DNA of 49,130 nucleotides from Actinomycetes bacterium (GTDB lineage Bacteria; Actinomycetota; Actinomycetes; Nanopelagicales; Nanopelagicaceae): the NCBI GenBank assembly GCA_919902125.1, contig CAKKQM010000075.1:1-49130 (forward strand), in the 5' to 3' direction. Made by a program: the position numbers and the translations under genes. Of this stretch, positions 19,053 through 27,192 are shown piece after piece; the first letter of the stretch is position 1; the number at the start of each line of letters is the position of its first letter. The notes beneath the pieces were generated by a model. That model made no database searches, had not been told where the DNA came from, and worked only from the letters and a program-made list of their open reading frames with translations.

Positions 19053-20420
19053 ATGGCTAAGCCCGAAAAAGATCCATATCGCTGCAATGAATGTGGCTGG
19101 ACGACCAATAAATGGGTAGGTCGCTGCGGTGAATGTCAGGTGTGGGGCAGTGTTGAAGAGATTGCGGCCCCAAAACGTCTCTCGCTTGTTCCTGGCGCCG
19201 TTACCCATGCTGCCAGACCAATCGGTGATGTTGATTTATCTGGTGCTGCTGCGCGATCAACTGGGGTCACCGAGCTAGATCGAGTACTTGGTGGTGGGCT
19301 AGTTCCTGGCGCAGCAATACTTTTAGCGGGCGAACCTGGTGTTGGTAAATCCACCCTTGCCCTTGCCGTCGCAGCACAGAGTGCTTCACGTGGCATTCGC
19401 GCGCTCTATATCAGCGGCGAGGAATCTGCTTCGCAAGTACGTTTACGAGCCGAACGAATTGGTGCTATTGATCCGCTTCTCTGGCTCGCTTCAGAGAACG
19501 ACCTGGGCGCGCTCATCTCGCATATAGATACAGTAAAACCTGAGCTCCTCATTATTGACAGCATCCAGACCATGAGCAGTGAGGCTGCCGATGGGGCATC
19601 CGGTGGCGTTACGCAAGTTCGAGAAGTGGCAAGCGCGCTCATTCGTATTACTAAAGAGCGCGACATAACTCTGCTTCTTGTTGGTCATGTCACCAAAGAT
19701 GGCTCAATCGCCGGCCCCCGCCTACTCGAACATGTCGTTGATGTAGTCCTGCAATTTGAAGGAGAACGTCATTCACGCCTTCGTTTAATTCGCGCAACCA
19801 AGAACCGCTTTGGCGCTAGCGATGAAGTGGGGTGTTTTGATTTACATGACGGTGGCATTGAAAGCGTGGCTGATCCAACTGGCTTATTCACGACACGTCA
19901 TGCCGAACCAGTCCCTGGCACATGCGTCACGGTGACCCTGGAAGGACGTCGCCCTTTACTTGCCGAAATTCAAGCCCTCGTTGGTTTAGGTCGCGATAAC
20001 GATTATGGCAATGCTCGGCGCGTGACCAGCGGCCTTGATGCAGCACGCACATCGATGACTCTGGCCGTTTTAGAACTCCGTGCCAATATCCGCGTTGCAG
20101 GTCGCGATGTTTATGCGGCAACTGTCGGCGGTATGAAGATGACCGAACCTGCTGCAGATTTAGCACTGGCACTTGCAGTTGCATCTGCCGCAAAAGGCTT
20201 AGCCCTTCCTAGTGATTTAGTGGCAATCGGAGAAGTTGGACTAGCTGGAGAGATTCGAAAAGTTAGTGGCGTTAATCGCCGCTTAACTGAAGCTCATCGC
20301 CACGGATTTAAACGTGCCTTGGTACCGCAAGGCAGCGATACCAAGATTGAGGGCATGGAAATCGTCGAAGTCTCTCGCTTAGATCAAGCCTTAAGTCGGG
20401 TGAAGATCACTGGAGAATGA
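19053..20420 (+). CDS. radA: DNA repair protein RadA
   Basis: C4 zinc finger YRCNECGWTTNKWVGRCGECQVWG; Walker A GEPGVGKSTL; KNRFGASDEVG; Lon-like C-terminus. Confidence 0.97.
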   Translation: MAKPEKDPYRCNECGWTTNKWVGRCGECQVWGSVEEIAAPKRLSLVPGAVTHAARPIGDVDLSGAAARSTGVTELDRVLGGGLVPGAAILLAGEPGVGKSTLALAVAAQSASRGIRALYISGEESASQVRLRAERIGAIDPLLWLASENDLGALISHIDTVKPELLIIDSIQTMSSEAADGASGGVTQVREVASALIRITKERDITLLLVGHVTKDGSIAGPRLLEHVVDVVLQFEGERHSRLRLIRATKNRFGASDEVGCFDLHDGGIESVADPTGLFTTRHAEPVPGTCVTVTLEGRRPLLAEIQALVGLGRDNDYGNARRVTSGLDAARTSMTLAVLELRANIRVAGRDVYAATVGGMKMTEPAADLALALAVASAAKGLALPSDLVAIGEVGLAGEIRKVSGVNRRLTEAHRHGFKRALVPQGSDTKIEGMEIVEVSRLDQALSRVKITGE

Positions 20421-20427
20421 TAGGTAT

Positions 20428-21306
20428 TCACTGCCTCGCTAATTCAGCGGCTCGAGTTGCCGACCTAATATTTGAAACTCGCACTTGCGCGCCTAATTTA
20501 CGATTAAGCGCTTGCAATAGCGGGTTATTCTCCGTGCTAAGTCCGCCTGCAAAAACTACTGGTTTACCCTCCATACCTAAGTTCTTTTCCAGTCGCCATA
20601 CTAAGTCCGCTAAGTAGCCAGCTGCTTCTTGAAGAATTTCTAACGCCGTACCATCGCCTTCCTGCGCCAATTCAATAACATGTTGAGCGATTGACGCCAT
20701 CTTGGATCTCTCATGTGAATACACGAACGACTTAATATCTTTCCAATCCAGGCAATCCATAAAAATGAGAATCCGCTCCTCAAAAGAGTTGGGAGCAATA
20801 GGCGATTGGCTTTCAATGCGAAATAAGACTTTGCGAATTGCTTCGCGTCCTATCCAATAACCGCCACCTTCGTCACCCAACAAATAACCCCAACCACCCG
20901 CACGAATTATCTCCCTGTTCTTATTGATATGTAATGCAATTGAACCAGTACCCGCATAAAGGAAAATCCCTTCTCCAAAATCAAGATGTGTTCGGTAACC
21001 AAGTTCAATATCGGTTACAAGTTCAAGACGGGCTCTGCCAAAGACGCTCCGAAAGATTTCAACAGTTGCTGCTGCGCCCTCCACTGTTTCGGAGATCCCG
21101 GTGATTCCTGCATAAATTGCCGTCACCTTTTGAGGATGTGCGACAGCCTCAATCTCTTTTAAGACGGCGATCATGCGGGTTTTAGATTCTTCACGGTTGA
21201 TGTGGCCATCCATTGATAATGATGTGCCTTCTTTAACCGTGCCTTCACTATCTAGTAAGGCCCACTTTGTTGATGAGGCCCCAGCGTCAATTCCTAAATA
21301 GAGCAC
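20428..21306 (-). CDS. BadF/BadG/BcrA/BcrD-type ATPase, N-acetyl-amino-sugar kinase (GlcNAc/MurNAc kinase, MurK-like)
   Basis: YLGIDAGASSTKWALLDSEG; LYAGTGSIALHIN; GGWGYLLGDEGGGYWIGREAIRKV; context with sugar ABC genes, RpiR, murQ. Confidence 0.85.
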   Translation of the reverse strand: MLYLGIDAGASSTKWALLDSEGTVKEGTSLSMDGHINREESKTRMIAVLKEIEAVAHPQKVTAIYAGITGISETVEGAAATVEIFRSVFGRARLELVTDIELGYRTHLDFGEGIFLYAGTGSIALHINKNREIIRAGGWGYLLGDEGGGYWIGREAIRKVLFRIESQSPIAPNSFEERILIFMDCLDWKDIKSFVYSHERSKMASIAQHVIELAQEGDGTALEILQEAAGYLADLVWRLEKNLGMEGKPVVFAGGLSTENNPLLQALNRKLGAQVRVSNIRSATRAAELARQ

Positions 21307-21309
21307 GCC

Positions 21310-22134
21310 TTAGCCTTTCACAGCACCTGCAGTAAGTCCCTTAATGAACTGCTCAGAAAGGATGAGGTAGAGCAAAATCAATGGAAGCGCCGCCATTGTC
21401 AGACCTGCGAAAAGAATCCCCCATTGCGAGGAATATTGACCAAAGAAGACTGTAAGGCCTTGCATGATGGTCTTCTTCTCGGGAGATTGCAGAAAGACAA
21501 GGGGTAAGAAGAAATCATTCCAAATCGGTATTGCGCAGTAAATACCCACAATCGCCAGACCGGGACGTACCAGAGGCGTGAGTATGCTCCGCAACAACTG
21601 GAATTCAGAAGCTCCGTCAATTCGTGCCGCGTTATCAATGTCAGAAGGCAGGGATTTGAAGAATCCAGTCATGATGAAAATCCCAGCAGGAAGTGCCCCT
21701 GAGGTGTAAACCAGAATCAATCCCAAATGAGAATCCAATAGATGCAGCCATTTAAGTTCGATAAATAACGGCACGATTGCCAATTTCGCAGGGATAAGCA
21801 TGCCTGTTAAAACGAAGCCATAAACGAGTGAATTACCTCGAAAGTTGTAGCGACCCAACACAAACCCAGCAAGGGTCGAGAGAAAGAGAATAAGCACGAG
21901 CGAAAATCCCGTCACGATCAAAGAATTCTTGAGGTAAGTAGCAAAAGCGCCATTTGACCAAACCTCAGTGAAGTTTGCCCATTTTGGGGAAGAGGCAAAT
22001 TTAAATGGAGCAGTGACAAATTCATTGGAATCGCGGAGTGAGGAATTGAAGAGGAAGAGAACTGGGATCAGTACTCCTACAGCATTGGTAATTAAAAGCG
22101 CACGGAAGAAGAGTTTGGAGGAAAAAGTTTTCAT
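21310..22134 (-). CDS. carbohydrate ABC transporter permease (MalG-like)
   Basis: Multi-TM permease with EAA-like motif DIDNAARIDGASEFQLLRSILTPLVRPG. Confidence 0.92.
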   Translation of the reverse strand: MKTFSSKLFFRALLITNAVGVLIPVLFLFNSSLRDSNEFVTAPFKFASSPKWANFTEVWSNGAFATYLKNSLIVTGFSLVLILFLSTLAGFVLGRYNFRGNSLVYGFVLTGMLIPAKLAIVPLFIELKWLHLLDSHLGLILVYTSGALPAGIFIMTGFFKSLPSDIDNAARIDGASEFQLLRSILTPLVRPGLAIVGIYCAIPIWNDFFLPLVFLQSPEKKTIMQGLTVFFGQYSSQWGILFAGLTMAALPLILLYLILSEQFIKGLTAGAVKG

Positions 22135-23054
22135 TACTGCTCCACCTCCCGTCGACGCATTACGTTCGAGCCAACTGCGGCGCCGATTCCCACAATTGAA
22201 AAGATGATCACGCCAAGGGCAGACCCAACGCCAATTTCATTCGCTCCAGAATCAGCAGTGCCGAAAGCCAATCGATAGAACATGAGCGCCAAGGTATCGG
22301 TGGCCCCTGCTGGGTTTCCGCTTACTCCTCCCAATACAAACGGAATGTCAAACCATTCAAAGGCACCGATAAATGTCAGAATTGAAATGACGGTCATCGA
22401 TGGTGCAAGTAATGGGAACATAATCTTTCTAAAGACTTGCCCTTCAGTTGCTCCATCGATGCGGGCAGCTTCCAAATACTCAGTGCTGATCGCATTGAGG
22501 CCTGATAGGAAAATGATCGCTGGAAAACCGACCCAGCGCCATAAATTAATAAAAGCCATGGTCGGCAGGGCAGTGGTCGAACTACCTAGCCATGGCTTGG
22601 CCAAGAAATCCAAACCAAGATTATTGAGAAGCTGGTTAATCGGCCCAAAGTAAGGATCTAGGAAAGACTGCCACATATATCCAACAACAACGAGAGAGAA
22701 AATTACAGGCAAGAAAGTCACTGTTCGAAAGAATCGCTGCCCACGTTTGAGACGGTACAGAGCATATGCAAGAAGAATTCCAAGCGCAGTTTGCGTAATA
22801 AAGATGCCAATAAATACCAGTGTGTTATGGCGTAGTGCCATTAAAAATTGATCCCGAAACGGAAAAGAAAAAAGCCTTCGAAAATTATCTAACCCAGCAA
22901 AGCCTTCCTGATGAAATCCTGTCCAACGAAAGAAGGCGTAACTCAGCGTTGTCAGCGCCGGAATCGTCGTAAAAGCAACAATTGTCAATAAAGCTGGCGT
23001 CAAGAAGAGAAAGATGTATTTATTCTGCTCGCGCTTTAGACCCTTGGCCGCCAC
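22134..23054 (-). CDS. carbohydrate ABC transporter permease (MalF-like)
   Basis: EYLEAARIDGATEGQVFRKIMFPLLAPS EAA loop; adjacent to the second permease and an SBP. Confidence 0.92.
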   Translation of the reverse strand: MAAKGLKREQNKYIFLFLTPALLTIVAFTTIPALTTLSYAFFRWTGFHQEGFAGLDNFRRLFSFPFRDQFLMALRHNTLVFIGIFITQTALGILLAYALYRLKRGQRFFRTVTFLPVIFSLVVVGYMWQSFLDPYFGPINQLLNNLGLDFLAKPWLGSSTTALPTMAFINLWRWVGFPAIIFLSGLNAISTEYLEAARIDGATEGQVFRKIMFPLLAPSMTVISILTFIGAFEWFDIPFVLGGVSGNPAGATDTLALMFYRLAFGTADSGANEIGVGSALGVIIFSIVGIGAAVGSNVMRRREVEQ

Positions 23055-23087
23055 TTAATTCTCCGATGTATTGAAATGAAATAAGAA

Positions 23088-23120
23088 AACTGGGCGCAGA
23101 GATTCCCCCTGCGCCCAGTT
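23088..23120 (-). terminator. intergenic hairpin between sugar SBP and permease genes (partial terminator/mRNA stabiliser)
   Basis: 12-bp perfect stem AACTGGGCGCAG / CTGCGCCCAGTT followed on - strand by TTCTTATTTC. Confidence 0.75.
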
Positions 23121-23128
23121 TTTGTTCC

Positions 23129-24415
23129 TTAGGACTTACCTGTTTGTGGCTTGTACCAGGAGGCAATACCTGCCTGTACATCCTTAGCAAGTTGTTCTGG
23201 CGTTGTCTTTCCAACAATCAGGTTTTGGAAACCTGATTGCAAGATTGCTGAACCAGTTGGGGTCTTATAACGGAAGCCCACCAACATGAGATATGGAGTA
23301 CCGAATTGCTGGATTCCCTTATTGATCGCCTTGACCGCTGAATCTTTGACTACGGTTCTAGGAGTTGTTGAGATGAAGGCCAATTGATCCAATAGCGCTT
23401 GACCAAATGTCTTGGACGCCATGAAGTTTAAGAACTTCAAAGCCTCAGCCTTGTGCGCGGTCTTGGCATTAATTGCATAACCACCATCTGCCCAAGAAGA
23501 AACATACTTCTTTGCACCTTGCTTTGCTGCCGGTGCTGGAATCCAACCTAACTGCAAGTCCTTGTTAAGACTCTTGAAATAGCCAATCTCATAGTTACCG
23601 CCGATATAGAACGCTGCTTTTTCATTGGCAAAGAGAGCGCGTGCTGCATCATAGGTAAGACCTTCATAGCCTGCTGGCATATAGGCAGAAATATCTTTCA
23701 TGGCCTTAAGGCTGGCAACAAAGTTCTTGTCAGTGAATGTCTTGGTTCCCGCTACAACATCATCATAAAAATCGGTGCCCCCATAGAAAGTTGGTCCGAT
23801 TGCGCCCCACAATTGCTCAAGAGCTGGGCCGTTTCCGCCGCCATTTCCAAGCGGCAAAATTCCCTTGCCCTTTACTCGATTTAAGACACCCAGGAAGGAA
23901 CTCCATGTTGTTGGAAGTTGTCTAACTCCAGCTTTGGCAAGAAGCTTTGGGTTGTACATGACACCCAGCGCCGATACGGCGTATGGAAGACCGAAGACAG
24001 ATCTGTTTTCGAATCCGCGGGCTCCCGTAACGATGCCTGCTGGAATTTTTGCTAGAGCAGGAACATCTTTTGTAGTCAACGGCAATAAATACCCGGCATC
24101 GGAAAGGCCAGCACCTGCGCCATAAGCACGTAATTGAAGAAGATCTGGGCCTTTTCCTGCGGTAAGGGCAGTGGAAAGGATTGCGTTGTAATCAGTATTC
24201 AAGTACGGGGTGAATTTGATTGTGATTCCTGGATTTGCTGCTGTGAACTTAGCGGCCATGCTTTCATAGAAAGCCTTGTCCTCTGTTCTCCAGCTCCAGA
24301 ACGAAAGTTCTACTGCAGCACTTGCTGGTAGTGCAGAAATTGCAGGTACAGCAATTGCTGTGACTGCAAGAACTGCAGCAACCAGGCCGCGAACGCGGCG
24401 TTGCGTATTTCTCAC
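23129..24415 (-). CDS. extracellular solute-binding protein, sugar ABC transporter
   Basis: Signal peptide; family-1 SBP pattern (LSFWSWRTEDKAFYESMAAKFTAANPGITIKFTPY; YIGGNYEIGYFKSL). Confidence 0.92.
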   Translation of the reverse strand: MRNTQRRVRGLVAAVLAVTAIAVPAISALPASAAVELSFWSWRTEDKAFYESMAAKFTAANPGITIKFTPYLNTDYNAILSTALTAGKGPDLLQLRAYGAGAGLSDAGYLLPLTTKDVPALAKIPAGIVTGARGFENRSVFGLPYAVSALGVMYNPKLLAKAGVRQLPTTWSSFLGVLNRVKGKGILPLGNGGGNGPALEQLWGAIGPTFYGGTDFYDDVVAGTKTFTDKNFVASLKAMKDISAYMPAGYEGLTYDAARALFANEKAAFYIGGNYEIGYFKSLNKDLQLGWIPAPAAKQGAKKYVSSWADGGYAINAKTAHKAEALKFLNFMASKTFGQALLDQLAFISTTPRTVVKDSAVKAINKGIQQFGTPYLMLVGFRYKTPTGSAILQSGFQNLIVGKTTPEQLAKDVQAGIASWYKPQTGKS

Positions 24416-25386
24416 TTGTTTCCTCCTCGAGAGCGGGTGGGGGTTAAGTTTGAGTGAATTCCTTCGTCCTCACTCATTTTCTTTCCAGAACGACTACCAA
24501 TAGCCGCTCTGGATTGATCCAGAGCAGATTTGGTCCCGCTCCAATCTCTCTGCGCTAAAGCAACACAGAGACAATCAACCACTGTTAATTGAGCAATGCG
24601 ACTTGCAGTTGCTCCGCTGCGGAAGGTGGTTTCCCGAGCCGATGTGTAAAGAACTAGATCCGCAATCGCTGTCGATGGACTACGCAGAGTGTTAGTAATT
24701 AAGACAATCGTTACGCCACGCTCTTTGAATTCTGCCATAACATCCACGACATCAACCGTGGTACCACTATGGCTAATTGCAACCAACACATCATTTGCGC
24801 CGAGTAGTGAAATAGAAGTGAGCGCGGTATGTGCATCGCGCCAAGCAACACAGTGTTTGCCTAGACGGTTTAATTTCAACTGCAAGTCCATCGCGACATA
24901 GCCACCAGAGGCAACACCAAGGATTCCAATTGTTTTCGCTGCTATCCATGCATCAACCGTTGCCACAAAATTCTTTACATCTAATCTCTCTGCCGTTGAT
25001 TGAATTGCCCGTGCATCGGCTTGGGATATCTTTCTAATTACTTCTGATGCTGAGTCATTGACTGTTATTCCGCCATCTAATTCTGATGTCTCTAAACCTG
25101 AGTGTGCGAGACGACTGAGTTCGCTGACTAGGGCCATGCGAAATTCTGGGAAACCTTTGTAACCCACTGCCTTACTAAACCGAACAACCGAGGCGACCGA
25201 AGTGGAACTAAAACTTGCCAACTGGGAAATATTCATCTGAGCTACATGCTCAGGATTATCCAGAATTGCATGCGCAATAGCTGCTTCACTGGCGTGAAAA
25301 GAGGGGAAGGAGTTTGCAATTTCACCAAGAAGATCTCGGTAATTCCTACCGACTACCTGTAGGTTGGGTTCAGTTTCAGCCACCAT
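24412..25386 (-). CDS. RpiR/MurR-family transcriptional regulator (HTH + SIS domain)
   Basis: N-terminal HTH (SQLASFSSTSVASVVRFSKAVGYKGFPEFR) and SIS domain (DVLVAISHSGTTVDVVDVMAEFKERGVTIVLITN). Confidence 0.92.
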   Translation of the reverse strand: MVAETEPNLQVVGRNYRDLLGEIANSFPSFHASEAAIAHAILDNPEHVAQMNISQLASFSSTSVASVVRFSKAVGYKGFPEFRMALVSELSRLAHSGLETSELDGGITVNDSASEVIRKISQADARAIQSTAERLDVKNFVATVDAWIAAKTIGILGVASGGYVAMDLQLKLNRLGKHCVAWRDAHTALTSISLLGANDVLVAISHSGTTVDVVDVMAEFKERGVTIVLITNTLRSPSTAIADLVLYTSARETTFRSGATASRIAQLTVVDCLCVALAQRDWSGTKSALDQSRAAIGSRSGKKMSEDEGIHSNLTPTRSRGGNK

Positions 25387-25401
25387 GCCTCCTCAGTTTC
25401 A

Positions 25402-25416
25402 TGAAAAAATCCTTCA
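25402..25416 (-). promoter_or_regulatory. candidate operator upstream of rpiR operon (TGAAGGATTTTTTCA on - strand)
   Basis: Near-identical 15-mer (1 mismatch) at 33760..33774 at the same distance from matching -10/-35 boxes. Confidence 0.6.
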
Positions 25417-25438
25417 AAAATTTTGGCTGTAGGCGAAA

Positions 25439-25467
25439 ATTATTGCCAAAGATCCTGAGGTAGTCAA
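25439..25467 (-). promoter_or_regulatory. putative sigma70-type promoter of the rpiR-SBP-permease-kinase operon (TTGACT-N17-AATAAT)
   Basis: -35 at 25462..25467, -10 at 25439..25444, 17-nt spacer; correct side of the rpiR ATG. Confidence 0.6.
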
Positions 25468-25492
25468 GCCTTTAAGGAGAGAATTTCTTGGC

Positions 25493-26605
25493 TTATCCAT
25501 GAAGCACTTGGTGAATTGCGTTCATCACTGGTTGCCAGAGCTCCTCGGTTGAGGTTGGCACTCCCTCCACGTGAAGCCGGTTTGTCAGCAAAACAACAAC
25601 ACAATTATGAGATGGTGCAGAAGCAAAGACGGTTCCTGGAAAACCTGTATGGCCAATGAATTCCGTGGTGCATCCATTATAAGTATCCGACCAACTTCTA
25701 AACCCTAAGCGCTGTCCCACATCAGGACCAACCGCAAAAAAATCCTGCGCTACTGATTGAGAGAAAATTCCTTCTCCTTTAAGACTGGAATTTAGCGCTT
25801 CGCCAAATTGCAAAAGATCTTCCGCCGAAGCAAATAAACCGGCATGACCAGAAACACCACCAAAGATGTGGAAAGCATTTCCATCATTTACCTCACCGAC
25901 TAGAACATGACTTCGCCATTTACTAAAATTTTTCGCATCCTCTGGAACTGGATACGGAACTTTACTTTCCACCATCTGTTTTTCAATTAAATCGCCAAAT
26001 GAGGTCGCCGCAACTGGAGAATTTGCAATTGGTTGAGCAAATTGAGTCCTGCGCATCTGGAGGGGCTCAAATACAAGTGTGCTGGCTGTAGTACGTAGGC
26101 TCTCCCCCGCTACTGTAGTAAGAATCTGACCTAGGGAAATAAAACCAAGATCTGAGTAATGACGACCTTGATTAACCAAATACCGAAGGGGCATTGCAGC
26201 AATCTGCTTTATAACCTCTGCCGGATCTTGAACATTAATATAGAGCGGTCGCCACTCCCATAAGCCACTTCGGTGTAATAATAAATCTTTAATTACGATC
26301 TCTTCTTTATCGGTGTCAGACCATTCTCCTAAAAACTTGGAAACTTTGTCGCCTAAGGAAATTCCTCCACTATCAATTAAGCGCATTAAACTTGCGGTAG
26401 TTGCTAAAACCTTGGTAATCGAACCTAAATCAAAAGAAGTGTCGGCTGTCATTGGTAAAGCAGAATCAACACCGAAAAGCTGTCGGTCGCCAAGTGCAAT
26501 AATCTTTCGTTCCCCTTTAATGGAGAGACCAAAAACTAAACCCGGGGGTGATTGCTGGCCTTGGTTAAGAAGTCGATCTAGAGCACTACTAATTAGTTCA
26601 TTCAT
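25493..26605 (-). CDS. beta-lactamase-family (class C/PBP4*-like) serine hydrolase, no evident signal peptide
   Basis: SxxK motif in FDLGSITKVLATTASLMRL, YSD motif in GRHYSDLGFISLGQIL, HTG in FIGHTGFPGT. Confidence 0.88.
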   Translation of the reverse strand: MNELISSALDRLLNQGQQSPPGLVFGLSIKGERKIIALGDRQLFGVDSALPMTADTSFDLGSITKVLATTASLMRLIDSGGISLGDKVSKFLGEWSDTDKEEIVIKDLLLHRSGLWEWRPLYINVQDPAEVIKQIAAMPLRYLVNQGRHYSDLGFISLGQILTTVAGESLRTTASTLVFEPLQMRRTQFAQPIANSPVAATSFGDLIEKQMVESKVPYPVPEDAKNFSKWRSHVLVGEVNDGNAFHIFGGVSGHAGLFASAEDLLQFGEALNSSLKGEGIFSQSVAQDFFAVGPDVGQRLGFRSWSDTYNGCTTEFIGHTGFPGTVFASAPSHNCVVVLLTNRLHVEGVPTSTEELWQPVMNAIHQVLHG

Positions 26606-26676
26606 ATTAATTGCACCTCCCCACCCCTATATTCAATACCTTCATCCGCAACGCAATAAACCCAGAATAGAGAGTA

Positions 26677-27192
26677 TTGAGTAAAGTACTTCTCGTGAAG
26701 TTATCAATTCGCCCAGGTAGGCCAGCGGATATCGACGCAATTGTGCGAATTTTTCGCGCCTGTTGGCAGGTGTCGTACCGGAATTTACTTAGCGAAGAAG
26801 TTCGAAGCGCTATGACGCAAGAGAGGGCGTATGAACTCTGGTCGCCCACCACGCAGAACGATCGCGAAACTCTAATTGCAGAAATTGAATCTGGCCCTGT
26901 CGGCATGGCTCGAATCGGCTCTGATCCAGATTTTCCTAACCGCGGCCATCTTTTTTCCTTATATATCCATCCAGAGGACGCCGGAAAGGGGTTCGGTAAG
27001 GCGCTGCTCACTGCCGCTCTTGCAGAGTTAAAAGAGCGTAATTTCATTGAAATTTCACTCTGGGTCTTCCAAGAGAACCTTGGTGCGCGGGGTATTTATG
27101 AAAAAATGGGATTTGTTCCAACCGGCAGGCAGCGCATGGATATTCGTTGGCAGAGCTTGGAGATCGAGATGCTCCATAGTCAGATTAATTAA
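26677..27192 (+). CDS. GNAT-family N-acetyltransferase
   Basis: IRPGRPADIDAIVRIFRACW; LFSLYIHPEDAGKGFGKALL; start TTG 26677 or GTG 26695. Confidence 0.88.
   Translation: MSKVLLVKLSIRPGRPADIDAIVRIFRACWQVSYRNLLSEEVRSAMTQERAYELWSPTTQNDRETLIAEIESGPVGMARIGSDPDFPNRGHLFSLYIHPEDAGKGFGKALLTAALAELKERNFIEISLWVFQENLGARGIYEKMGFVPTGRQRMDIRWQSLEIEMLHSQIN

Noticed and set aside
26607-27047. - strand 146-aa ORF overlapping the GNAT gene
   Set aside because: Antisense to a convincing GNAT coding region; only its tail covers the intergenic 22-nt repeat, and composition is shadow-like.
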